DNA of 64,000 bases from Tamarix chinensis (GCA_030549775.1 CM060175.1:2604564-2668563), one strand, 5' to 3'. Shown: positions 23,423-35,175, counted from the first letter of the stretch. A program made the numbers and translations. Notes: generated from the letters alone by a model not told the origin.

Positions 23423-25641
23423 TATAATACCCTGTCTTAAAATCTTTCAAAATAAATTTAAAATTATGTTGATTTAAAAAATAGTTTTATTCTTTGTTTT
23501 GAAAAAGGCTTGAAATTTGGGTTAAAATGTAAGTTTTAGACATACCAATCGATTGGTTTCCCAAATAGGTCAGCATGTATAATCACAAATTGACATTTTA
23601 ATTTTTGGGCTAGTAAGTCGACAAGCTTCCCAAAATAATTGACTAGTTATGTTGCGATTTAAGACCTTTTCTATTTTTGGCTTTGATTATCTTTCTAATG
23701 CTTACAAAAAAATTATAATTAGAGTCTATTTGTGCTATTAAGAATATTTTGGTGCTTTGGCATTATTTTTACAATATTTAGATCATTCAATGATTTTATT
23801 TAGCTAAAAAATTTCTAAAAGTACTTTTGAGGTTTTTTTTGCACCACCTCTCCCTCACTTTATTCTCTCCTCTAGAAACCATGGCTACATGTAAGGATTT
23901 TTGCACCTTCTCTTTTGACCCTATCCCTTCCATCCATCTTATTTCCCTCTACCTCCCTCACTTTTATTATTTACTCTCTTATACCTTAGTTCTCCACACT
24001 CAATAAAATTCAACTCTCGCTCTCCCTTCCCCTTGATATATCAATCGCAAAACCCTTAGACTTCATTTATGATTCATTATAACCCCTTTCATTCTCCCTT
24101 TCCCTTCTGTTAAATTTCAAATTGTTAGGCATTTTCCCTATTTTATTTCTCTTCCTCTTCTGTTAGAAAATAGAGGCTTGCCTCTCATTTTTCCTCCTTT
24201 GGTTGATTGACTTTCTCCTTTTTCCTCTTCTCTTAATCTTATCATTAGCTCTACCTTGTTTATTTTAGACAAGGAATGATTAAGGCATACAGAAAGACTA
24301 ATGATCTTAGCTTTTCTTTTGCTTGAAATCTATTATGAGAAATGGTTAAACTATACTTCATCTTATAACATTTTATTTTTTCAAATGTTAACTAGTTTTC
24401 TAATAGGGATTATTAACTATTTTGATTCTTTATTCTCGTAGGAAATAAAGATTCTTGGTAGAAGCCATCAAGTTAGGAGTATTTTTATGCTAGAAGACTT
24501 ACTTGGAGGTAAGACAACCTTATCTCTAATATAACTAAGAAATTGTGTTGTTTACTATGGTTCATATTCTAAGTATGTTCTATGATGTACATGTGTTATT
24601 TTAAGATCTTTGATTGAAGCATGTTTGAGTATGTTTGATATCATGGGTGAGTTTGGTGAATTGATGCATGATTATGTTGAGTATCCAATTTCTACCATCT
24701 ATCCATGTGGATTTATATGTAAAGTATGTTTTTCTCATGTGTTTTATAGAATAGAAGTATGATAGGATTATTTGGGAAAGGTTTGTGATTTTTAGTTACG
24801 TGTGGATCATGGATCTGGGCATTTTTTTTACCCATATCAATTAACCCATTATTAAGCCCATCAACTACTTGTGTGCACAATCATTTAAATTGGTAGCCAC
24901 AGTTGGTTAGCTACGTGAACATTCGATTGGTTTGAGGAAACAGTTGAATGGTTCCTACAAACACTCAATCAGTGGCCCAAACCCATTGACTGGTTTCTGT
25001 GAACATAAGATCATTAGACCAAATTTTCAACTAGTTTCATTGTTCATCTATTTTACCTTAGGTCTAGTGCAACTAGAGTAGTCCACATGTCATATGGACT
25101 GATCAACTAGCTTTTCCTAATTTCACCATGCTCTTTTATTATTTCTTGATCTTTCTTTGATTTATTATCTTATCTATTCCATGAAATTGTGAAATTTAAG
25201 TCATGATATGAACCATGCTTTTGGAATTAAGGAAAACCAAAATGATGAATATTATGATGTGGCTGCCTTGGGTGGTTAAGTTTGGTATCGCCTATAAACA
25301 TTTAATTTAGTGGCTTGTATGTCTTGAGTATTGTTTGATGGTATCACTCAGAAACACCTAATTGGTTACTAAGGGAATTGAATTGTGATTTGTAATATCA
25401 CTTAATAATTAAATTAAGGAATTTGTGATGAGCTGTCCTAATCCATTAGCTAAATATGTTTAGCTACGTTTTTTCCTTCTGAGTATTTGCTGATTCTAAA
25501 TAATGGAATTAATGAAGAAGGAAGACTTTCCCTTGATTAAACCCTTCTCTCTTATTGTTTAGCTTCCTATTCCCTTCTTTCATATTCTGGAGTCCTTCTA
25601 CACTCTAGCTAGAAATACCCTATAAGAGATCAGTAGTAATG
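23423..25641 (+). mobile_element. Probable LTR of another retroelement
   Basis: Begins TATAATACCCTG exactly where gypsy pol breaks off, and runs about 2.2 kb without coding sequence to a TGGTACCAAAGCC site at 25642 that resembles an initiator-Met primer-binding site. It carries degenerate TCGATTGGTTT / AGTCGACAAGC words like those at 42267 and 51826-52070. The right LTR end and target duplication were not identified, so the boundary is tentative. Confidence 0.4.
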
Positions 25642-25654
25642 TGGTACCAAAGCC
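25642..25654 (+). other. Primer-binding-site-like sequence
   Basis: TGGTACCAAAGCC resembles TGGTATCAGAGCC, the usual plant PBS complementary to the 3' end of initiator Met tRNA. Two or three mismatches and an unclear LTR end reduce confidence. Confidence 0.35.
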
Positions 25655-26080
25655 ACAAGGCACTGATCCTACCCTAAATTTTAACTTCAGAAAACATTAG
25701 GAGATCTACTTCCCTCTATAGGAACCCTTTTTTTTGCCTCCATTCAGAATTGAGATCAAAAGTACCCTGACTGTCTCTTACTCAATTTTCATATCTTATC
25801 CTTGACTAAATCCCTATTGATGGGATCAACATCTATAAGATCTTTAGATTAGATTATAGTAACTATAATTATTATAAATTAATAGTTATAAATATTATTG
25901 TAATAATAATTACTGTCATAAAAATACTAATAATTATTACAACTATTCTTATTATAATTTTGTTTATAAATATGATAATAATTATTAATTGTAGTAATAA
26001 TATTAATCGTCTTAATGACGATTATTTCTCTAAGTTTAATTCATATTAAATAAGTAAACTCGAATGATGAGAATGGGTCC
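25655..26080. other. Unclassified, AT-rich with TAATAATTATTA runs
   Basis: No ORF or repeat boundary is supported. From about 25850 to 26020 it is a loose ATTATTA/TAATAAT field. Confidence 0.4.
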
Positions 26081-26227
26081 TAAGCGAACAAATATCGGAG
26101 TCCATATGTGAAGGGTTTAGATATAGTTTATTCAAAAATTTGCATCACCAAAATTTGTGTGTCAGGACACAATTAATCTCCAGCACACATTAGAATATGA
26201 AGGTGCATTTTCATTTAGAGGAGATAG

Positions 26228-26413
26228 GTGCTAGTCATCGGCAGTCGAGAATATTCCGTGACCTATTTTGCCCACAAGATAATATATCTGATGCAGTTTC
26301 AAGTGTGCTACCGATTTGCTGCCTACCACCATAGGCTTCACTCAAACGCAGATATGCAATGTTACTTTGACGACCCATTTGGTGGCCAAGTTTCGTTAGA
26401 AAAGTTGGGTTAG
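26228..26413 (+). other. Possible terminal exon of an unidentified gene (plus)
   Basis: A 61-codon frame in low-copy-looking, balanced-GC sequence, with a non-repetitive residue pattern ending YFDDPFGGQVSLEKLG and a stop at 26411-26413. A splice acceptor is possible at TGATGCAG near 26297 or CGGCAG near 26245. Long UTR-like sequence follows. I do not recognise the family. It could be a last exon, a gene relic, or chance. Confidence 0.2.
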
Positions 26414-26963
26414 TTATTGCTTTTTACTCTGTCACTGATATCATTTGCTATTCAGAGTTGATTTTGCTTTAGTCCAGTTGAGTTTGTTTGGAGCACATTG
26501 TCATCTCAGTTTGCCTTCTGGAGACTGGGATTGACGTTTTAACATGATCAAAGTACACCTCAATGTGGGGGCATAATGAGACAAACCATCTAGGTGTGTT
26601 CTACAAAAGAGTAGAGGCAACACAAGCTGTGCCAAATTCTAGCTCACCATGGGCTCCATTATTAATCTTTTACTGTCGTGTTAGGTTCCGAGCTCTGAGA
26701 TATTCTGCAGTCTGAATGCAACTATTGTCGGCCTGGCAGTTGGCTCAGGACAGCATGACTTACCGATCTGTGTTGGCCTTGGTATGTTGTACTCTCCAGA
26801 GTCTCACTCGTATTAACTGGATCAGATCAGTGCTGGCCAAAAGTGATTATTATTAGTTGTACTTGTACAAGTTTTTGCTGCTTCTGTTGAAGAGTTTTGG
26901 AGTTAGATCCTAAATGTCCGTTCTTTTTATGATGTAGCTATTCTTTGTAGTTGTAAGCTTTCA

Positions 26964-27185
26964 TTAGCATATATGATGCCAAATGTAGATCAGGCTTTGC
27001 ATAACTTCATAGTTTGTGTCAGAAAACTCAGACAATAGCCAACTTATAGTTGATGACAAGCAGGGATCGTTTGATGCATTGACACGCTCAAGAATTTTCT
27101 TTACATCCTCACTCCTGTTCCACGTAACACTCTGGTAAATGTTGATCTTATCTTGCAAGGCTTTATTCAGATTCCTATCGACCTT
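26964..27185 (-). other. Possible terminal exon of an unidentified gene (minus)
   Basis: On minus, an acceptor-like CCTCCAG is followed by an in-frame 73-codon stretch starting KVDRNLNKALQDKINIYQSV, continuing with WNRSEDVKKILERVNA and ending SLIYIWHHIC and stop. The amphipathic, non-repetitive composition looks like real protein. No upstream exon was located in the next kilobase of minus sequence, where the MyoB promoter lies, so it may be a relic. Confidence 0.3.
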
Positions 27186-27872
27186 CTGGAGGTAAATTAC
27201 GCCTTCCCTTTCCCTCCAAAAAAACTATGAAGATTTATATGAACTGTCTTTCTGATTCCTATTACTTTCTGGGTTACAGGAATGCATGTCGCCTTACATG
27301 TCTGCAAATGTTCTGCGCACAAATTGAAGTGACTTTGGGTTGAATAAAGTGTCCTTGTCACTGGGCAATATATGTGCACACGTAGGTGAAATCTGCACAG
27401 CAGCTAGGAACTTTTTCTGTTTACTGGCATGTCATCTTGTGAAAGTATATCCATGTGCGGATTGGTGAATCCAAATCCATCGGTTTAATATCATAGTTAC
27501 CGTGTTGACCAACATAATCTATCATTACTCATTGTTAGAAGTATTATATATATTGTTAAATAGAGTGGTCTGTTTGAAGATTAATCTGTGCTAGTATATA
27601 CTGTGATCCGTCTGTCATTCAAGGTCACCTGTGTTCTAAGGTCTTTTTCCGTTTTTCTCCTATTAATAATGTTATACTATGGCAGTTATTACCATCATCA
27701 TCATCATCACACATTGTTGATGGTAAGGCTTTCGGGATCTCTTTAAAAATGATTGGAGAGGAGATGGAACCATTATGTTTGGATCATAATTGACGATTGC
27801 ATGATCTTTCGTTAATTCAGGGAAAAATGCATTCCCTAACACTTGATTTTGGCAGCAAAACCCGGCATTGTC

Positions 27873-27880
27873 TATTTAAA
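27873..27880 (+). promoter_or_regulatory. TATA-like element upstream of the myosin-binding gene
   Basis: TATTTAAA lies about 250 bp before the ATG at 28133. It is followed by a pyrimidine-rich leader (TTTTTCATTTTTC) and AGAGAGAGAGG sequence, as in many plant 5' UTRs. Inferred from position only. Confidence 0.35.
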
Positions 27881-28132
27881 GCCTGAGGTCACATGACCAT
27901 CCAAAATCTTTCCGCTGTTTTTCATTTTTCTGGCAGTAGCTCTCTATTTTCTTTTTTTCCGCGGAACTCTTAACAGACAAGGATAGAGAGAGAGGAAGGT
28001 CATGTATTTTCTCTCACCAAGGGTCATGTTCTAACTCACCACAACCAGTTCTCAACATTTTCACCGTCATCAATCTAGTTCCTCGTGTTTTCTGTTCACG
28101 CCAAGATCAGAATTCAATCAAAATAATAAAAA

Positions 28133-30291
28133 ATGGGGTTGCCTGCATTCGGACATTTCACCGAAAACGAGCTCGGAAGATTCCCACATTTTGTACTCTA
28201 CGCCATCCTTGAATGCACACTCATATCCTTACTTTTAACTGAAGGTATTGTCGCCTTTGTTGCATTTGAATTTGCCAAGATCTTCGACTTAAGAACCCCA
28301 TGTTCGCTCTGCACACGTATCGATCATCTTCTTGTTCATAGAAATCCAGATTTCTACTATAATGACGCCATGTGTGAAGACCACAAAAAGGACGTCTCAT
28401 CCCTTGCTTATTGCCATGTTCATGGGAAGCTCTCGGACATTCGAAATATGTGCGAGGGATGTCTTCTTTCTTTCAACACAGAAGCAAAATCATCGGATCG
28501 TAATTCTGCTACGAGTAAGAATCTCGAGTGCTTGTTCGACGATGGTTTAAGAGCACGTCTTAAAATGCCTTATTGGGTGAAAGATGATTCTGATCAGAAA
28601 GGTAATACTGAAGATGGTGGTTATTTTTGCTCATGTTGTGGTGAGCCGATGAAGGTTAAGTCCAGTTATGGACACAAGGGTGGTTCGAATAATGCTAATA
28701 ATAGGCTCACACAAGCTCCTACACCCTCTCCTCGCACATTTGCCCCATGGAGGAACGAAGAGCTTCGAAACTTGGAGTTGTCTCATGTTGATTTTACCGA
28801 CCTTAAATTGTCTGATAGCTCTCCCGCCGATGAAGATGACGGAAATGTTACAGTTGCAGGTAAGATATCATCCAGCTTCTGTGAAATTGCCAAAGTTTTA
28901 CTGCGTCGGGTGAACCCAAAATATATAAAAGAAAAGTAAAAAAAATCCAATAATCTGTCTACTACGTAAGATGACATAAGAATATTGACTCGTGCTCATT
29001 AGGTAAAGACGATCCAAAAGCAGCCGCAGTACCCTTGCTAAGAGAAACCGACGAGGTCCTTGTTGAGGATCCATATAGATCAACACCTACATGCGCCAAA
29101 GGAGCATCGAACAAATTCTTTGCAATCCCCTTAACAGACTCAGCAACATCTAGTCCAAGGTGGGCAAGCAGAGTCCCAAGAAAATCCTTCTTCGACAGGG
29201 TAGAACTCACCCAAGACCCCGTTGAAGCATGCTGTGCGAACGACTCAGACATGGATACAATCTTAAATCGATTGAAGAGACAAGTGCGTTTAGATAGAAA
29301 ATCGTTGATAGCATTATACATGGAATTAGATGAGGAAAGAAGCGCATCAGCTATAGCAGCAAATAATGCTATGGCTATGATAACAAGATTACAAGCTGAA
29401 AAAGCAGCTGTTCAAATGGAAGCCTTACAGTATCAAAGAATGATGGATGAACAGGCGCAGTATGATCAAGAAGCTGTTCAAGCTATGAGGGAAATGTTGG
29501 ATAAAAGGGATGAAGAATATCAAGAACTGGTAACCGAGGTCGAGTTATACAGGCAAAGATATGGGATACCGGGTTTAACAGGTGATATTATTAGTGATAG
29601 GGAGCAAGATGATGGTTTCGAATTAAAATCTTGTTCAGGGTTGAGTACAGAGCGTTCCGACCGTGGGAGTCCGGGGTTAAGAGTTCTTGACACGGATACT
29701 CATGATTTGGAACATGATCAATACCATCACGGTCATACCTGTTCATTCGATTTTGAACGCGAGGGATCTTATCTTTTGGATCAGTTGAGGATGTTGGAGC
29801 CCAAAGTTTTTCATACACCATCGACTGGCGTTGCTAACTTGTCCAATGGTATTGGTACAAAATTGGAGCTTGAATCTGAAATCTCAACATCTGTGGATTA
29901 CAAGGGTATTGCTAATGATAACTTGTCAAGCCTTAAAGTGGAGCATGAAACAACTCATACATCAACTACTATCGGTACTGACTTCTCTAGTGATCATAAA
30001 ATGGTGTCTGAACCTCATGAAGCATCACCAACAGATCATACTGCTCTCAAGCACCTGGCTAATTGTGTGATGGAGACTCATGAATCGGTGCAATCTCATG
30101 AATTGCCTCGTGAAACGGAGTCCGAATCACCTCATAAAACACAACCTGAATTACCTCCTACAACGGAGCCTGAATTACCTCTTATGTCGGTGTCTGTAAC
30201 TCCTGATCAACCTTATGCATCATCATCAGCAGAAAATGTCACTGAGACAACCAATAGCAATCGCTACGAAGATGATCCCCGTAAGAGTTAA
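28133..30291 (+). CDS. Myosin-binding protein (MyoB-type, GTD-binding/DUF593), exons 1-2
   Basis: Plant MyoB proteins are membrane-anchored receptors that bind the globular tail of class XI myosins and help drive vesicle traffic and cytoplasmic streaming. Exon 1 is 28133-28859 (donor GTAAGA) and exon 2 starts at 29003 (acceptor TTAG); the 143-bp intron restores frame through a split Gly codon. Residues about 20-50 form a membrane anchor (HFVLYAILECTLISLLL). They are followed by family cysteine motifs (CSLCTRIDH, MCEGCLLSF, CSCCGEP). The GTD-binding coiled coil is at about 328-428 (LNRLKRQVRLDRKSLIALYM ... LYRQRYG). The C-terminal part is acidic, with SESPHK/TEPELP repeats. Without further splicing the protein is 671 residues, ending at 30291. 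A donor at 30281 and homology downstream suggest a third exon. The ATG is the first good start after the leader (AAAAAATGG). Among the MyoB family the exact member is not assigned. Confidence 0.92.
28860..29002 (+). other. Intron 1 of the myosin-binding gene
   Basis: GTAAGATATC donor and CTCATTAG acceptor, 143 bp and T-rich toward the 3' end. Reading through it gives a stop at 28937, while splicing joins TVAG to KDDPKAAAV in frame. Confidence 0.85.
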
Positions 30292-30437
30292 TCTAGTTGA
30301 TCGAACGTTAAGAAATTCGCCCGTTGCGTAATGATATTTTCTTCATTTGCAACAATCTACATGAACTGATCCATTCCATTTGATGTAAATGGCGGCAGCA
30401 ACATATATTGAAAGTTGTGATAGTAATGATGTCTTAG
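30281..30437 (+). other. Candidate intron 2
   Basis: GTAAGAGTTAATC donor directly after the DDP codons, and a GTCTTAG acceptor at 30437 after a T-rich stretch. Removing these 157 bp joins a split Leu codon to SSQEVSHLGKKLRALEE in frame. A nearer CACAG acceptor at 30448 gives a wrong frame. Confidence 0.55.
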
Positions 30438-30637
30438 TATCATCACAGGAGGTGTCTCACCTTGGTAAGAAATTGAGGGCACTTGAAGAAGATAGTAGAT
30501 TCTAAAAGCGTGCATTCCTTGCCCTTAAAAAAGGCAGGAATGAAGGAAGCAAGCTTCTTGCAGGAGAGATTGCTTGCCATTTACCGAAGTTAGGAAGGCA
30601 CTCGGACGAGATGCAGTTGATCAGCGTCTTTTATTAA
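30438..30637 (+). pseudogene. Exon 3 homology of the myosin-binding gene, with in-frame stop
   Basis: Matches the conserved C-terminal coiled coil of MyoB proteins: EVSHLGKKLRALEEDSRF, then TAA at 30503-30505, then KRAFLALKKGRNEGSKLLAG and EIACHLPKLG to a TAA at 30635-30637. Related proteins usually have Leu after the Phe, so TTA to TAA is the likely change. If spliced, the protein would end at about residue 690 and lose roughly 40 residues. If not spliced, it ends at 30291. Either form keeps the membrane anchor and GTD-binding domain. Confidence 0.65.
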
Positions 30638-30821
30638 ACCGCATGTTCTGACCTAAATCATTACTACATTCCCTTATGGCCACCAAACATAGGTTGGTGT
30701 TCTTTTTATAATTTGCTTCCAAACTCACCTTAATTTACTGAAATTAGAATGCAAATCACTATATGATATGTGATGTTGCTTCTAGATGTATAATTTTTTT
30801 TTACATGGTGGGGTTTTAGTT

Positions 30822-30877
30822 GTATAATAATAATAATAATAATAATAATTATTATTATTATTATTATTATTATTATG
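30822..30877. repeat. (AAT)n/(TTA)n fold-back microsatellite
   Basis: About eight ATA/AAT units flip into about nine TTA units, forming a perfect palindrome-like arrangement of about 50 bp in the 3' region of the gene. Confidence 0.9.
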
Positions 30878-30994
30878 TATTGTAGGCATGATTGCAGCTA
30901 TGGTTACACTGATGGCGGGAAAAGTAAGGATAAAAAAAGGAAAAAAGAGAGCAAGTGAAGACATCCACCTTTGGATGGCTAGCCTCTCATGTGC

Positions 30995-31000
30995 AATAAA
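30995..31000 (+). terminator. Candidate poly(A) signal
   Basis: AATAAATAAAATTTG is the first perfect AATAAA after the myosin-binding gene, about 0.36 kb beyond the exon 3 stop. Weak evidence, because such words are common in AT-rich DNA. Confidence 0.25.
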
Positions 31001-31020
31001 TAAAATTTGCCTTTCCATTT

Positions 31021-32231
31021 TAGCTTAAAAATTTAACCACATAGAGAGGGGTTTAGCATATAGCATATGTTGCTTAACCATGTCAATTTTACATTTCCTT
31101 AGCAACGTAAACTTATTATAATTTTGACCACTATGGTTACCTTTTCATACAAGTATTATATTCATTTACATTTTAAAATCATATTTATCTTGAATACAAA
31201 ACTAGAACAAAAGTGAAAAAGAAAATAATATAATGCAAATCTCACACTACTCCCTCAATCTCTAGTCGTTAGAATTGTTGTGGCATTGAGATACTCAATT
31301 TGTAACTAGCATATAAATGAAAATGAAAATGAAACTCTATATGAAGGAAATAATTTTATGAAAAAAATTGCAACAAAAGGATAACAATTACTATCTTCTA
31401 CTATAAGGAGAGTACAAATATTAATGCCCTCTCACTTATAATAGGAATACCATATTTAAGGAAAGACTTAAATGTCAGAAGAAACTTAAAATTTTTCCTC
31501 TCTCTCTCTCTCTTTCTCTCCCCCCCCCCCCAAAATGGGATATTAAACTAACTACAAAGCATCTATTTATACCAAAATGACGAGCTTAAATACACAAGAG
31601 ATAGGCATGAAATGCCTACATTCTTCATATTTTGTCTAAGACTTAATCAAGAAGAAACGCATGCCTTAATTGCCATCATGATCTAGTTCATAGCTACTTT
31701 TGACCATGCTTATCTAATTAGTATCCACCTTAGACTAACCTTATCTAAATAGTAGCCAATTTTGGCTATTCAAAAACTTATGAAGTAAAGGTAGATGGTG
31801 GCTTTACATCCACACTAGCTCCCTCAACCTGCTCTATCTACTTAGTAGCACTACCCATTTCCAAATTGCTCCAAGTTATCAACCAAAACATAATAATTTA
31901 CCAACACATATCAATTCAAAGAAGAGACTATGAGTGTAACATAATTTTCCTAATGGTTTTGTAGACTTAAATAACCCTGATAAGCTCATAACCACATCCT
32001 GATGATTAAACATATTATGAACAACCTCCACTCAGCATCCACATCATCATTTCAACTAAGTAAAAGAGTCTATTATTACTAATAAGATTTTAGGCTCAGG
32101 ATTCTACTTAGAATTGATAGGGGTCATTAAAATTGAATTATAGAATTAGATCATAAGATTGTAAGATCCTATGAATATCCCAAAATATATCCCCAATATA
32201 CTTGTAGGCCACTAAATCTCATAGTTGAAGG
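31021..32231. other. Unclassified AT-rich DNA between the gene and the LINE
   Basis: No ORF was recognised. It contains a (CT)n run followed by a pure C run (31499-31533) and scattered CCACATC words. Its end is set by the LINE poly(A) in antisense. Confidence 0.4.
31499..31533. repeat. (CT)n plus poly-C tract
   Basis: CTCTCTCTCTCTCTCTTTCT followed by about a dozen C. Simple sequence, prone to assembly and length error. Confidence 0.85.
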
Positions 32232-32399
32232 TTTTTTTTGGTAAGTAAAGGAATTTCATACAAACTTTGTTCAAAAGTAAGAGATGTACATCCAAATCAA
32301 ATTATCACCAAACTATCAATACATCCCATCCATTTAGTATATTTATAATACCATTGGGAGCGAAACATCTATTGGCCAAGGTGAAACTAATATCCTTGA

Positions 32400-32576
32400 G
32401 AATCATGTTACTAGAATGAGAAACATTTTAAAAGACCCTCAAATTCCTCTCATACCACATCATTTCTATAAAGGTGACAAACAATAAACATAGTGAGTTT
32501 TTTTCCTCCTTAGATTGTCTTGAAGATTTAGCTAAAATCATTAATTCATCTTCCCATGATCGAAGGCCATCATAAT
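32400..32576 (-). pseudogene. LINE zf-RVT end fragment
   Basis: Minus reading gives HDGLRSWEDELMILAKSSRQ, then FIEMMWYERNLRVF and a stop, typical of the last part of plant LINE ORF2. After removing unit C and one ATAAT it joins in frame to RDALNHYDGLRSW from 36691 upward. Confidence 0.65.
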
Positions 32577-33029
32577 TGTAACACCCAAAAAATCACAATT
32601 GAAAATTTTTATTGAATTAAAACAAACACGAGCATGGGGGTGCTACTACCGTGATCAGTACAAGACTGGCCCCCAGCCAATTTCGTACCAACCACAAGGC
32701 TAAAAAATAATTTTTACAAATCATTAAACTAATTAAGACATGGAACTATAAAAATCCAAAATATTCATAATAAAGAGAAGTCAGAGTGCGAAATTAAAGC
32801 GTTAATACAGAATTAAAAATGGATACAAGTCAAGCTCCTGAGGGGAAAAAGTGATACAATGGTAAAGTAAAACTAGAGAATGTAGAGAGTCTGGTTGGCA
32901 CTCGCTCTCGGCCCCAAGTAAGGTCCAACAATCAACACTCAAACCTTCCCGATGCCTTAAGTATGTTATAGGCATAAAAAACAATGTCTCCTACCTGCAT
33001 AAACTCAAAAGGGACCTCTGCTCGTGGGA

Positions 33030-33080
33030 ATGAGCAGTACCTATAAAACGGGTGATCAGTACGCTATGTACTGAGTAAGA
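33030..33080 (-). repeat. Paired stem-loop block of unit C
   Basis: CAGTACGCTATGTACTG gives a perfect 6-bp stem with a 5-nt loop. Just before it, ACCTATAAAACGGGT holds a weakened version of the CACCC/GGGTG stem seen in units A, B and E. Confidence 0.7.
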
Positions 33081-33217
33081 TAACCATATAGATAAGGTCA
33101 TTCAAGATAATAGGTTAGTAAGGCATACAATGCATAATTCAGGTTTATATCATCAATCCAGACTTATACTAATATTTTTGTCTTACACATTTCTCATATT
33201 AATTCCGCATGAGTACA

Positions 33218-33600
33218 GGGACTCCACTATTATAGCTGGTGGATCAAAAACACTCCACAGGACAAAACGCACCTGACTACTATTATAGTCGGTGGATTGG
33301 AATCACTCCATAGGGCAAGACAAACCTAATCACTATTATAGCCAGTGGACAAGAAAATTATCCTCACTGGCCCGACTTATATGGTGTTCCACTGTAAGTA
33401 ATTAGTATCTTTCTATGAATTATTACCATACAAATTTTAGTTTATTGAGCCTAGAATCCCCCACTATTATAACCGATGGACCGGAAACACTCCACAAGGA
33501 AGAACACACCTGACCATTATTATAGTCGGTAGACCGGATATCACTCCACAAGGCAAAATAAACCTGACCACTATTATAGTTGGTGGATTAAAAAATATCT
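33218..33600 (-). repeat. Hairpin-repeat array in unit C
   Basis: Six units near 33223, 33278, 33328, 33462, 33510 and 33558, three on each side of a CTGTAAGTAATTAGTATC spacer. Typical unit: CCACTATTATAGCTGGTGG. Between units are recurring CACTCCACAGG...AAAACGCACCTG words, so the whole repeat unit is about 50 bp. Confidence 0.85.
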
Positions 33601-35069
33601 TCACTGGGCCCGGTTCGATAATCTTTCACTTTAAGTGTTTAGTGTTTTATTCGTATCTTATTCCATACACAACCCATACTAGACATGCATGACCCACTAG
33701 ACTTCTCATGCTCACCTTTTTATTCTCAATTCTCCCGAAACCTTGTCCCTTATCTTGGGACCTTTACACAACCTATGACCCTGAGACTTCCTCCCCATCT
33801 TTTCCCACTCACCATGACAACCCAAAACTCTTCTGCATGTGGTTCAAGGTTCACTCCTCATAACTCTGGCTTGACTCCTCTTTACTCTCTAGGGCTTCCC
33901 TCTGAAACCATAATTTGGCCTAGGTGGCCTCACTTCCCCTGATCTTACACAATCCATACTCTTCTTTGCTGCTAAAACCATCACTTCCCTCGAACCACAC
34001 CCGACATCATAACCTCACTACCCAACTCCCACACGTGATCATAAAAACCTTAGTTCGCTCCCCGAAACCCTAGTATTTCTCATTTCTTTTATGTCAACCC
34101 CTCAACACCCAAACACCTATTCTCACTTGGCTCACCATTCCTCCATATGACACCCCTTTCATTCTTTATTTCCCATTCTAACAATTTCCATTAGTTTTCC
34201 TTTTCTTATACACTTCTCTCACTTAAGATTTCCTCCCAAAACCCTAGCCAAGTCCCCCATGCATCCTTACACCAACCCACGTACTATTTTTCACATAGGG
34301 AATCCAATCACCCAAACAATTCTTTCCTTACCTTACTCAACCCTCAAGTCAACTTTTTCCATGTAAAGGTCATTCCCATGTAACGGATAACCATCCTATG
34401 CAACCCTACACTCCCTATGCATGTTTTGGTCCATTCCCTTAATTTTTCCCCATTATTCCTCCTATTGTCCACCTATAGGTCATAAGATATTTAGGCCATC
34501 TTTACCACCCTCTAGTCAACTCACTTTCCTCACTATTTTTCATTTCTCTCACAACCACATCACACTATTTAAGGCTTCCTATCATGCATGTCATGAGGGG
34601 TAATATTACATAAGCACATTCCAAGTACATGTAACAATACCACATTACACTTGTCATAAAACACATGCAACTTACCTTAGCTCCATACTTAGCAAGCTAC
34701 GCTACAAGAGCATAATCCATAACATATAAGGTACACACATATAATCAACACACATAACACATATTACACCCACATTAGGCCTTAACTATATCCTTACATA
34801 AAATGACACCGGGCTTGGAGTATGCTCCTATGCCTCCTTAGGGGTCAGATGTGGTTCACCTATAAGAGGAGAAATACTAGAGTTAACTTCTCTCTTATTA
34901 ACATTTTTCATTATTTTCTACTCACATCTATTATAACCTAGTATTAGGGATAATAATAATGATAGTAGCTTTAGTAGTAAAAATAAGGATATTATCCTTA
35001 AAATGGTTAATCATGCTCTTATTAGTCAATGATAAGATATTATTAATAATATTAGACATAATAGAGATA

Positions 35070-35073
35070 ATAA

Positions 35074-35166
<93 letters not shown>

Positions 35167-35175
35167 TAAATATAC
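35070..35175. repeat. (AAT)n with (GATAAT)n core in unit C
   Basis: Roughly 12 AAT units, about five GATAAT units, then about 11 AAT units. The Ile/Met-rich open frame is an artefact. Confidence 0.9.

Noticed and set aside
28332..28977. Smaller frames overlapping exon 1 on both strands
   Set aside because: Shadows of the myosin-binding coding frame.
30449..30502. CACAG at 30448 as exon 3 acceptor
   Set aside because: Joining there shifts frame and gives GVSPW and stop; TTAG at 30437 restores the conserved frame.
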